From positions 1 to 14,425 of the forward strand of contig JAJFBO010000004.1 in assembly GCA_020697025.1 (NCBI GenBank): a DNA stretch of 14,425 nt, read 5' to 3'. The notes beneath the pieces were generated by a model. It had not been told where the DNA came from. It searched no databases and saw only the letters and a program-made list of their open reading frames with translations. Each line of letters starts with the position of its first letter. Position 1 is the stretch's first letter. Of this stretch, positions 8,028 through 14,425 are shown in pieces. The stretch is from Burkholderiales bacterium. GTDB lineage: Bacteria > Pseudomonadota > Gammaproteobacteria > Burkholderiales > UBA11063. The position numbers and the translations under genes are program-made.

Positions 8028-8076
8028 CTCACCAAATATAACTACATAAAGTAATTAAAATTGGAACAAATTAACC

Positions 8077-9357
8077 ATGGGATACCACACTCTATTTATA
8101 TCACTCGTTACTTTAACTACTTTAATGAGTTATATAAATTACCGCTATATTAAAATTCCTAAAACAATTTTTCTAACAGTAAGCAGTATACTTATATCTA
8201 TTGCAGTTACTATTATGGTTAAGTTAATGCCGCACCAGTTTAAAGATTTATATGCTTTATTATCAGGTGTTAATTTCCGCTCTACAATACTTGATGTAAT
8301 GCTTGGCTACCTTTTATTTGCCGGATCTTTACGTATAGATGCTGTTAATTTGAAAAAAGAATTAGGCCATGTGGCCTATCTGGCAAGCCTGGGGGTTCTA
8401 CTTTCTACTTTAATTAGCGGAACTCTGCTATGGATGCTTACTTCTTTTATAAATATCAATCTTCCGTATTCTGATTGTTTAATCTTTGGCGCCTTAATCT
8501 CGCCAACTGATGCAATTGCTGTGATTGCTGTATTTAAAACCACGACTAAAGTACCACCCCATATACAAGCCCGTGTAACTGGTGAATCATTATTTAATGA
8601 TGCTGCGGGTATACTGTTATTAGTGGCTCTTGTTAAAATATTTTACCCTAGTTATGGAAATGCTACCAGTGTCTTTTATATGACAATTGGCTTTATACAA
8701 GAAATAGCAGGAGCTCTTTTGTGGGGATACATTATTGGTAAAGTTACAACAGCAATTTTGAAAAGAGTAAGCGACAATGAATTAACTATTTTAATTACAA
8801 TAACGGCTTCAGGACTTGGCTATGCAATTGCCCAGCAACTCCATGTTTCTGCAATTATAACTATGGTTGTAGCTGGGCTGTATGTAGGCGGTCATAGTAA
8901 GAGTAATGAATTTAGTAAAGTTACGACATTAGCACTTAGCAATTTTTGGGAACTAGCTGATGATATATTAAACGGTTTTATGTTTGTATTAATTGGTTTG
9001 GAAATGCTTACCATTAATTTTAATATTATAGTAGTATTAATCGGATTAGCATCTTTGGTAATAATATTTATAGCCAGATATATTAGTATTTATGTACCGG
9101 ATTTTGTTTTAGTTAAAATTTTCAAAGTAAAATTAAGACAATTATCCAGTAAAAAAGAAGGGATCTTAATGAGCTGGGGCGGTGTGCGCGGTGGTATCTC
9201 AATTGCGTTAGCATGGTCAATTTTTAATATTTCTCCGGCACTTTTATCCATTACTTATGTTGTTGTAGTAGCATCTATACTTCTTCAGGGTTCAACACTT
9301 AAATATGTTACTGAAAAATTATTTAGTAATTCACACAATAATAAAAAGTTTAGTTAA
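8077..9357 (+). CDS. CPA1-type Na+/H+ antiporter (NhaP-like)
   Basis: This 426-residue inner-membrane protein has about 12 hydrophobic segments and is a cation:proton antiporter of the CPA1 group. Key motifs are ISPTDAIAV at 141-149 (Asp145 in the ion-binding region), GESLFNDAAG at 169-178 (the Asn174-Asp175 pair typical of electroneutral CPA1 exchangers), and MSWGGVRGGISIALA at 365-379 (Arg371). Most relatives I remember have TDPIAV; here Pro is replaced by Ala146. The C-terminus is short and polar (SNSHNNKKFS), so the long cytosolic regulatory tail of some NhaP proteins is missing. The first ATG is kept because the opening (YHTLFISLVTL, then YINYRYIKIP) lines up with the usual family start. 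It stands alone on its strand. The role would be pH and Na+ homeostasis; whether it moves Na+, K+ or Li+ cannot be read from the sequence. Confidence 0.92.
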   Translation: MGYHTLFISLVTLTTLMSYINYRYIKIPKTIFLTVSSILISIAVTIMVKLMPHQFKDLYALLSGVNFRSTILDVMLGYLLFAGSLRIDAVNLKKELGHVAYLASLGVLLSTLISGTLLWMLTSFININLPYSDCLIFGALISPTDAIAVIAVFKTTTKVPPHIQARVTGESLFNDAAGILLLVALVKIFYPSYGNATSVFYMTIGFIQEIAGALLWGYIIGKVTTAILKRVSDNELTILITITASGLGYAIAQQLHVSAIITMVVAGLYVGGHSKSNEFSKVTTLALSNFWELADDILNGFMFVLIGLEMLTINFNIIVVLIGLASLVIIFIARYISIYVPDFVLVKIFKVKLRQLSSKKEGILMSWGGVRGGISIALAWSIFNISPALLSITYVVVVASILLQGSTLKYVTEKLFSNSHNNKKFS

Positions 9358-9369
9358 GAATTTTTTAGT

Positions 9370-9395
9370 GATAGCATTTGCTATCTAAGAATTTT
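9370..9395 (+). terminator. Hairpin after the antiporter gene, possible terminator
   Basis: GATAGC-ATTT-GCTATC is a perfect 6-bp stem beginning 12 nt after the antiporter stop codon and followed by TAAGAATTTT. The T run is short and not directly next to the stem, so termination is plausible but unproven. Confidence 0.4.
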
Positions 9396-9397
9396 CC

Positions 9398-9413
9398 GTA
9401 TTTTTGAAAATAC
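9398..9413. repeat. 16-bp AT-rich palindrome
   Basis: GTATTTTTGAAAATAC has two 7-base arms around TG. It sits 12 nt after the first hairpin in the spacer between convergent genes. It could be part of a bidirectional termination zone or a protein-binding site. Confidence 0.4.
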
Positions 9414-9496
9414 TTAACTGGTTCATCACTATTATGTACGTAATAAATCCGGAAAAAAGCATTATCCTACGTAAAAAGTTAAGTAAATTATTTGAT

Positions 9497-11322
9497 TTAG
9501 CTATTAATAGCTTCTTTGATTTTTTTGTCGTCTTGTTTATGGATTAGTTTTAAATATCCAAAAGCCAGGTCACCTGATGGTTCGTCACCCATTATCATAA
9601 ATAAATTAGTAAAACCCCTGGCATGAAGTTTTTTAGCTAAATCTGTTCCTTCACCTACATATACTTTGTTAGAGTATGGTCCAATATAATAAGTACTATC
9701 AAGGAAAATTTTTGTATCCAGTGGATATTGATCTATATCATCATCCAAAGCGCTTTCTGGTTCATAGTATTCATAAATGATTAGATCTGGATACTGCTTT
9801 TTCCAATCCCTTATAAACCATTTTTCATCTTCTACCCATACTATATCGACTTTTTTGCTGCCTGGCTTAATTTTTTTATCCAATTTTATTGTAACTGCAA
9901 AAGCTAGCTCTTTAGGTAGAATTTTAATGCGTAAATCGGCAGCATATTTTTGTATCTCTGAGTTAGCATAATGACTGGTTACTAAAGTAGAACGTTTAAT
10001 TTTGGTTTGTTCTATTACTTGTAGTCCATTTATATCCTGGTTTAATAATTCATAATCAACTAATAAACATATCTTACTTTTTTCTTTAGCAGGCAGAGTA
10101 TTAATAAATTTACAGCCTCTAAACCAACGGAGAAATGCTTAATTTTTAGCTGGGGTATTTTAGCTAAAGTAGCGGCCAGTTTAGAGTCCCAGGCACCGTG
10201 GATTGATGGATCATCATCTAGAATAATAATTGTATCACCCTTAATTATCTTAATCTCTTCTGCAATCCAAAATGGAGCCATAATCTTTGGGAATTGTATT
10301 AGCATACGTGTCCTGGATCCAACAGTTGAAAAAATCTTTAATTCACCAAAATTACGTTTTATTGTATCGCGAATCTGGGCTAACCCGATACCTGAACCAT
10401 TTTTTTTACCTTCAGTAACTGCAATACCATTTTCAATCTTTTGGACTAGTTCCTCAGACATACCTTTACCATTATCCGTTATATCAATCATTACCCATTC
10501 AGCACTTGTATCTAAGCCTAAATCAATCCTGCCATCAGGTTTTCCCTCTATTGCTTCTACCGCATTATTTAGCAAGTTAGATATCATTTGTTTAAATTGA
10601 CTGGGTTCTACTTTAATAAAAGCAAAATCTGCATCTGGTGAAAAATTAGTATTAAAATTAATTTTATTATATTCATATCTTTTTTCACTTAAACTCGCAT
10701 GCATTGTAGCTGATACTAGTAATGGTTCAGCTATTTCATCTTCAGCCTGATTTTTATAACGGCCTAACATATTATAGGCGATATCACCAATACGCATAGA
10801 AGCTTGGCGTAGTGTTATTCGTTCTTCTTCAGGAAGAATACTACTAGTTGCATCAACTAGCCTTCTAAGACTTGATAATGGAGATTGGATATCATGGACT
10901 ATTTGACCTACAAATTTTCTGAATTTTTCTTGTTCTTCTGCAGCAGCTTGATGTTTTTCATTTTCAAGCTTATGTACTTCGTTTTCAAGCTTGAGGCGTT
11001 CTGCTTCTTTCTCTACTGTTTTCTTTTCTGCTGCTTCTTTTTTTAAAAGCATTTGCTTCATTTTATTTTCTGCTTCTAATTTGGTATTTTCATGTTTTAA
11101 CCGATCTGCTTCTTTTTGTGCAGTAATTTCAATTGAAGTACCGAGTATACCTATAATTTCATTTTTTTTATTGCGTAATGGTGCTCTAGTTGCAGAAAAA
11201 TATCGAATTTTTCCTGTTCTAACATCAATTATTTTATCTTCTGTCTGTAATCTTTCACCCGTTTGGATAACCTTGTCAAGAACATCTTGAATACCATCAG
11301 CAATAGATTTTTTCTTGTACAT
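9497..11322 (-). pseudogene. Hybrid sensor histidine kinase with two receiver domains, frameshifted and N-terminally truncated
   Basis: Two minus-strand frames (11322-10060 and 10105-9497) form one protein if one T is restored in the TTT run at 10106-10108: the kinase frame gives ...GLEAVN and the other continues FINTLPAKEKSK. The restored product is 608 residues. Residues 1-70 are the C-terminal half of a PAS domain (VRTGKIRYFSATRAPLRN...IIGILGTSIEITAQK). About 70-135 is a coiled coil. The H-box is VHDIQSP (His143), the N-box NLLNNAVEA, then DNGKGM (283-288) and GSGIGLAQ (309-316). The first receiver (363-480) has DDD 369-371, Asp423, Thr449 and Lys471. The second (about 492-600) has VEDE, Asp542 and MGDEP. 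The 3' part has no credible start: its only candidate is TTG inside the first receiver. Unbroken, the kinase frame would end in 15 missense residues. It could also be a sequencing error or a phase-variable gene. Confidence 0.85.
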
Positions 11323-11492
11323 TTCGTACGGAGTTTTACCAATTATAATTTTTATTGTATTAGTATATAATTAAAATTATACTTTATACAATTTAATTTT
11401 TAAATATGTATCTAAGCATTTGCGTATAGTTAGAAACTATATCATGAGAAATGAATATAATTATTTCTATTTTTGAGAAATTATCCATGCAG

Positions 11493-11509
11493 GATATAAA
11501 AGAACTGTT
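11493..11509 (+). repeat. 17-nt copy of the DUF58 gene start
   Basis: GATATAAAAGAACTGTT here is identical to 12603-12619 inside the DUF58 coding sequence. Both read DIKEL in the plus strand. Here it sits in a 19-codon frame (ATG 11487-11489) beginning MQDIKELFAL, against SDIKELLAL in the gene. It may be a remnant of a duplication or a chance match. Confidence 0.5.
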
Positions 11510-11561
11510 TGCTTTGCAATTAATAAATAAAACAATTTTATCAGGTTAATTAAAAATATAC

Positions 11562-11590
11562 TTGAAATTTTACTTTTTTGGCACTATAAT
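11562..11590 (+). promoter_or_regulatory. Promoter of the moxR operon
   Basis: TTGAAA (11562-11567), a 17-nt spacer and TATAAT (11585-11590) make the best sigma70-type promoter in the window. Transcription would start near 11597, about 30 nt before the moxR ATG. It implies substantial constitutive expression unless a repressor acts. Confidence 0.75.
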
Positions 11591-11626
11591 TATGACTAAT
11601 GGTAATTTTTTCAGGTGGTTGATTTT

Positions 11627-12580
11627 ATGACTGAACATGAACAATTTAAACAATTATTAGAATATTTAAATAATAAAATCGTAGGACAGCCAGAACTAAC
11701 TAAGCGATTAATTATCGCCCTGCTTTCTTCCGGACATTTGCTAGTTGAAGGAGCTCCAGGACTTGCAAAAACTACTGCAATTAAAACATTATCGAGTTGT
11801 ATTGACTGCTCTTATCATCGGATTCAGTTTACGCCGGATTTATTACCTGCTGATTTAACTGGTACAGATATTTATTTACCCGAACAGCATAAATTTGAAT
11901 TCCAGCATGGGCCGCTTTTTCATAATTTCTTACTCGCTGATGAAATTAACCGGGCTCCTGCTAAAGTACAATCTGCACTCCTTGAAGCTATGGGTGAAAA
12001 ACAAATCACTATTGGTAAACAAACCTACCCATTACCTAATTTATTTTTAGTAATGGCCACACAAAACCCAATTGAACAAGAAGGTACATACCCCCTACCC
12101 GAAGCACAATTAGACCGTTTTATGCTCTTTGTCAAAATTGGCTATCCAGACCATTTGGCTGAGGCCAAAATTCTTGAACTAAACCGCAAAAGCAATTTAG
12201 ACAAGATTCAAAAACCACATTTAAGCCAAAATACAATTTTGGCTGCACAACAACAAATTAAAGAAATCCATTTAAGTAAAGCTATTGAAGATTATATTAT
12301 CCAGTTAGTAATGGCTACCCGCTATCCAGGGAAATATAATCAGGATTTGGCTAAATGGATTCGCTTTGGAGCCAGTCCGCGTGGTACTATAGCTCTGGAA
12401 TGGACAGCAAGAAGTAATGCATGGCTTGACGGGCGGGATTATGTTACACCACATGATATACATGTATTAGCACATGAAGTCTTACGCCATAGGGTATTAC
12501 TTACTTTTGAAGCTGAAGTTGAAGGTATAACCAGTGATCAAATCATTGATCAAATTTTAAATCTGGTAGCAATTCCATAA
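11627..12580 (+). CDS. moxR: MoxR-family AAA+ ATPase
   Basis: MoxR proteins are cytoplasmic AAA+ ATPases that work as chaperone-like partners of VWA-domain proteins. The 317-residue product has Walker A GAPGLAKT (42-49), Walker B LLADEIN (102-108), the MoxR hallmark ATQNPIEQEGTYPLPEAQLDR spanning 144-164, and a sensor 2 region GASPRG (248-253). The C-terminal lid carries DYVTPHDIHVLAHEVLRHR. Length and motifs are complete. I chose ATG 11627-11629 because AGGTGG lies 8 nt upstream; the in-frame GTG at 11615 overlaps that site. It is the first gene of the operon and is followed after one base by the DUF58 gene. Related operons in Francisella and Rhizobium have been tied to envelope stress tolerance; the client here is unknown. 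Confidence 0.95.
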   Translation: MTEHEQFKQLLEYLNNKIVGQPELTKRLIIALLSSGHLLVEGAPGLAKTTAIKTLSSCIDCSYHRIQFTPDLLPADLTGTDIYLPEQHKFEFQHGPLFHNFLLADEINRAPAKVQSALLEAMGEKQITIGKQTYPLPNLFLVMATQNPIEQEGTYPLPEAQLDRFMLFVKIGYPDHLAEAKILELNRKSNLDKIQKPHLSQNTILAAQQQIKEIHLSKAIEDYIIQLVMATRYPGKYNQDLAKWIRFGASPRGTIALEWTARSNAWLDGRDYVTPHDIHVLAHEVLRHRVLLTFEAEVEGITSDQIIDQILNLVAIP

Positions 12581-12581
12581 T

Positions 12582-13475
12582 ATGAGTAAAGGTATTCATT
12601 CAGATATAAAAGAACTGTTGGCACTACGCCATCATGCTACAAATATCGAATTTTTTAATAAAATGCGTGTTAGCTCTACGCAAAATGGCAGCCGATTATC
12701 ATTTGCACGTGGTAGAGGTATGGACTTTGAAGAAGTGCGCCGCTATCAACCGGGTGATGATATCAGGTTGATCCACTGGCCATTAACTGCCCGTTTAGGT
12801 AAACCTTATACTAAAATATACCGGGAAGAACGAGAGCGCGCCATTTATTTACTAATTGATCAATCCAAATCCATGCAATTTGGTACCAGAGTGTGTTTTA
12901 AAAATGTATTAGCTGCAAAAATTGCAGCTATATTCGGCTGGGCCGCATTAAATCATCATGAACAAATAGGCGGGATAGTATTTAATGATAACCAGTCAGA
13001 ATTTATTAAACCTAAACGTAGCCGTAAATCAATGCTTGATTTATTTAACTTAATTACTAATAGTAAGAGTTTAAAACAATATGATGGCGGTTTAAATAAT
13101 GCGTTACAACTAATATATAAAAACCTTCAATCTGGTAGTATAGTAATAGTCATTAGTGATTTCTTTTCCATGGACACGGAAACCATAACTTATTTACGCT
13201 TAATTGGCCAAAAAAGTGAACTAATTAATGTTCTAGCTTATGATCCTTTAGAGGCAAGTTTGCCCAATAGCCGTGGACACTATACTTTTACTGGGGAAGC
13301 AAAAACTCAATTGGATATTAGTGCTAATACAGCAACTTGTAAACTTTATTCCAATTTATTTGAAAAACGTGTATTCGAACTTAAACAATTAGGTCAGCAG
13401 TTATTACAAATTGCCACAAATGATGATTTAATACAAAAAATAAATTATGGAGTATTCAAAAAACATGGATGCTAG
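12582..13475 (+). CDS. DUF58 protein with VWA-like fold
   Basis: This 297-residue protein is the usual partner of MoxR. The DUF58 signature is clear: GRGMDFEEVRRYQPGDDIRL at 44-63, then IHWPLTARLGKPYTKIYREERE. It is followed by a VWA-like core: LLIDQSKSM at 91-99 keeps the DxSxS metal-binding pattern (Asp93, Ser95, Ser97), and ISDFFSM places another acidic residue at Asp193. There is no signal peptide or membrane segment, so it should be cytoplasmic. The ATG starts one base after the moxR stop with no strong ribosome binding site, which points to translational coupling. In related systems this protein is thought to link the ATPase to the membrane VWA proteins; that role is inferred here. Confidence 0.92.
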   Translation: MSKGIHSDIKELLALRHHATNIEFFNKMRVSSTQNGSRLSFARGRGMDFEEVRRYQPGDDIRLIHWPLTARLGKPYTKIYREERERAIYLLIDQSKSMQFGTRVCFKNVLAAKIAAIFGWAALNHHEQIGGIVFNDNQSEFIKPKRSRKSMLDLFNLITNSKSLKQYDGGLNNALQLIYKNLQSGSIVIVISDFFSMDTETITYLRLIGQKSELINVLAYDPLEASLPNSRGHYTFTGEAKTQLDISANTATCKLYSNLFEKRVFELKQLGQQLLQIATNDDLIQKINYGVFKKHGC

Positions 13476-13920
13476 TACTTTACTTAGCCAAATGAAAAAT
13501 GTACATCAGCCTGCTGGAATATCCATCTTTCCCATAGCTATTGGCTGGTACATATTACTCATTTTGATTTTAGTAATAATTTGTGGCTTATTATGGTGGC
13601 GTTTTATAAAAAATAAATATAAAAAACGCAAAACGCAAATTTATACTTTACTTAGTGAAATTGAAAAAAGTGGGTCTAATGAGATGCTTAGTGATGTTTC
13701 AATCTTAATCAAACGTGTTGCTATAATGAAGTTTCCGGGTGTTGCAGTACATACATTATTTGGTGAAAAATGGCTCGAATTCCTGGATAGAACTGGTAAA
13801 ACAAATAACTTTACTATTGGAGATGGTCGTTATTTACTAGATATTTATCAAAATAGAAAAATTGAAAATCCAGATGGATTCTTTGCCTGTGTGAGGCAAT
13901 GGTTAGGAACAGTGTTATGA
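13465..13920 (+). CDS. DUF4381 single-pass membrane protein
   Basis: This 151-residue protein belongs to the DUF4381 family found in MoxR operons. The N-terminus (STLLSQMKNVHQPAGISIFPIAIGWYIL) matches the family pattern of a short helix, a HxPxxxS-like stretch and then a transmembrane helix, here about residues 24-46. A basic stretch (KNKYKKRK) and a soluble, mostly helical cytoplasmic domain follow. I chose ATG 13465, which overlaps the DUF58 gene by 11 nt, because it fits the family start. The alternative ATG at 13447 adds six residues and overlaps by 29 nt. GGAG is 12 nt upstream of the chosen codon, which is rather far. Its stop codon overlaps the next start as ATGA. Confidence 0.85.
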   Translation: MDASTLLSQMKNVHQPAGISIFPIAIGWYILLILILVIICGLLWWRFIKNKYKKRKTQIYTLLSEIEKSGSNEMLSDVSILIKRVAIMKFPGVAVHTLFGEKWLEFLDRTGKTNNFTIGDGRYLLDIYQNRKIENPDGFFACVRQWLGTVL

Positions 13921-14425
13921 TACAAGTTGCATATCCCTGGGTATTCCTGGCTATTATTTTACCATTTTTTATACGTTTTATTTTTCCAAAAACTAAAAAT
14001 GAAGAAAATAGCGCTGCTCTAAAAGTACCTTTTTTTAACCAGCTTTCATTATCTTTTGCTAAATTAAATAATACTCAGGGTCATTTATCTTATCTCAAAT
14101 ATTTAGCTGGTACTATCTGGATTTTAATAGTAATTTCTGGAGCTGGGATACAATGGTTGGGTAAGCCACTGTCTATAGCCCAAACTGGACGTGATCTTAT
14201 GCTGGCAATTGACTTATCAGGTAGTATGCAAACACCTGATATGATGTTAAATGGTCAGGCATTAACACGAGTTGATGTAGTTAAAAAGGCTTCTAATGAA
14301 TTTATCAGTAATCGTACAGGTGATAGTATAGGCTTAATTTTATTTGGTACCAGGGCTTATTTACAAACTCCACTTACATGTGACCGCAAAACTGTTGCAG
14401 AAATGTTAAATGATGCCAGCGTAGG
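13917..14425 (+). CDS. VWA-domain membrane protein, BatA-like (cut by window edge)
   Basis: My translation from ATG 13917-13919 gives 169 residues before the edge. Residues 7-23 and about 62-80 are hydrophobic helices flanking a loop, as in BatA/BatB-type proteins. The VWA domain then starts at RDLMLAIDLSGSMQTPD, with the DxSxS metal site at Asp99, Ser101 and Ser103. Thr154 in TPLT may be the third metal-site element. GDSIGLILFG and AYLQTPLTCD follow as in the family. The start overlaps the DUF4381 stop as ATGA, showing tight coupling. In related operons this gene is followed by a second VWA gene with TPR repeats and sometimes a large BatD-like protein; these would lie to the right of the window. 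Confidence 0.92.
   Translation, partial: MIQVAYPWVFLAIILPFFIRFIFPKTKNEENSAALKVPFFNQLSLSFAKLNNTQGHLSYLKYLAGTIWILIVISGAGIQWLGKPLSIAQTGRDLMLAIDLSGSMQTPDMMLNGQALTRVDVVKKASNEFISNRTGDSIGLILFGTRAYLQTPLTCDRKTVAEMLNDASV

Larger units (their letters stand above)
7737..8076. other. Divergent intergenic region between DUF2130 and antiporter genes
   Basis: This 340-nt non-coding spacer is AT-rich. It holds one extended -10 promoter facing each way (entered separately). I found no conserved gene, tRNA, riboswitch fold or long repeat. Between them, 7820-7990 contains only short self-complementary words such as AGTACT and GGTACC. Confidence 0.6.
11323..11626. other. Divergent intergenic region between the kinase remnant and moxR
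   Basis: This 304-nt, very AT-rich spacer lacks an intact gene. In the kinase frame, codons upstream of the ATG still read IIIGKTPYE, a PAS-like lead-in, before a TAA at about 11374-11376. Next comes a 17-nt word copied from the start of the DUF58 gene, then the moxR promoter. The left side looks like decayed coding sequence rather than a designed regulatory region. Confidence 0.6.

Noticed and set aside
7993..8049. 18-codon frame beginning MEIHATLKYG upstream of the antiporter
   Set aside because: No ribosome binding site and it overlaps the predicted promoter; nothing supports translation.
9497..9883. Separate 128-residue response-regulator-like gene
   Set aside because: Its only start is a TTG with no ribosome binding site, inside a continuous open frame that carries the rest of the preceding receiver. 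It is the 3' part of the frameshifted kinase.
1..14425. Canonical Neisseria DNA uptake sequence
   Set aside because: I searched by eye for GCCGTCTGAA and its complement and found none; near matches (AGGCCTCTGAA near 5122, GGTACCTGAA near 7881) are single and inexact.

Overview
The window is AT-rich bacterial chromosome (roughly one third G+C by eye) carrying thirteen genes or gene remnants and no RNA gene, insertion sequence, CRISPR array or phage gene that I can see. The best lineage marker is YebC. Its wording (for example [19 protein letters not shown] and [11 protein letters not shown]) resembles, from memory, the Neisseria-type betaproteobacterial form more than the enterobacterial one. 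I therefore lean to a low-G+C betaproteobacterium near Neisseriales, with an AT-rich gammaproteobacterium as the alternative; a tree is needed to settle it.

Left part, minus strand (1-3846). A GT4 glycosyltransferase, an exported cyclophilin (PpiA type) and an alpha/beta hydrolase are closely spaced (37 and 8 nt gaps) and may be one operon. Next come yebC, with its own extended -10 promoter, and 3 nt later the start of hslO (Hsp33), which runs off the left edge.

Middle (4021-9357). An Old Yellow Enzyme-family flavin oxidoreductase lies alone on the plus strand. It converges on a minus-strand pair: a DUF2130 protein (Cx2C N-terminus, long coiled coil, C-terminal domain with a PD-(D/E)xK-like pattern) followed 12 nt later by a WbuB-like GT4 glycosyltransferase. 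A 340-nt divergent spacer then separates DUF2130 from a CPA1-type Na+/H+ antiporter, which is followed by two small hairpins.

Right part. On the minus strand, 9497-11322 is a broken hybrid sensor kinase. Its PAS domain is cut at the N-terminus, and a one-base deletion in a T run (10106-10108) splits the first receiver domain. Restoring one T gives a 608-residue PAS(partial)-coiled coil-HisKA-HATPase-REC-REC protein, so the short 3' reading frame is not a separate gene. Facing away from it is a tightly coupled plus-strand operon with a good promoter (TTGAAA-N17-TATAAT): MoxR AAA+ ATPase, DUF58 protein, DUF4381 membrane protein and a BatA-like VWA membrane protein cut by the right edge. This is the known MoxR/Bat envelope-stress or chaperone arrangement.

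I see no clearly new system. The items most worth a second look are the decayed or switched-off hybrid kinase, the nuclease-like DUF2130 protein, and a 17-nt copy of the DUF58 gene start sitting in the spacer upstream of moxR.
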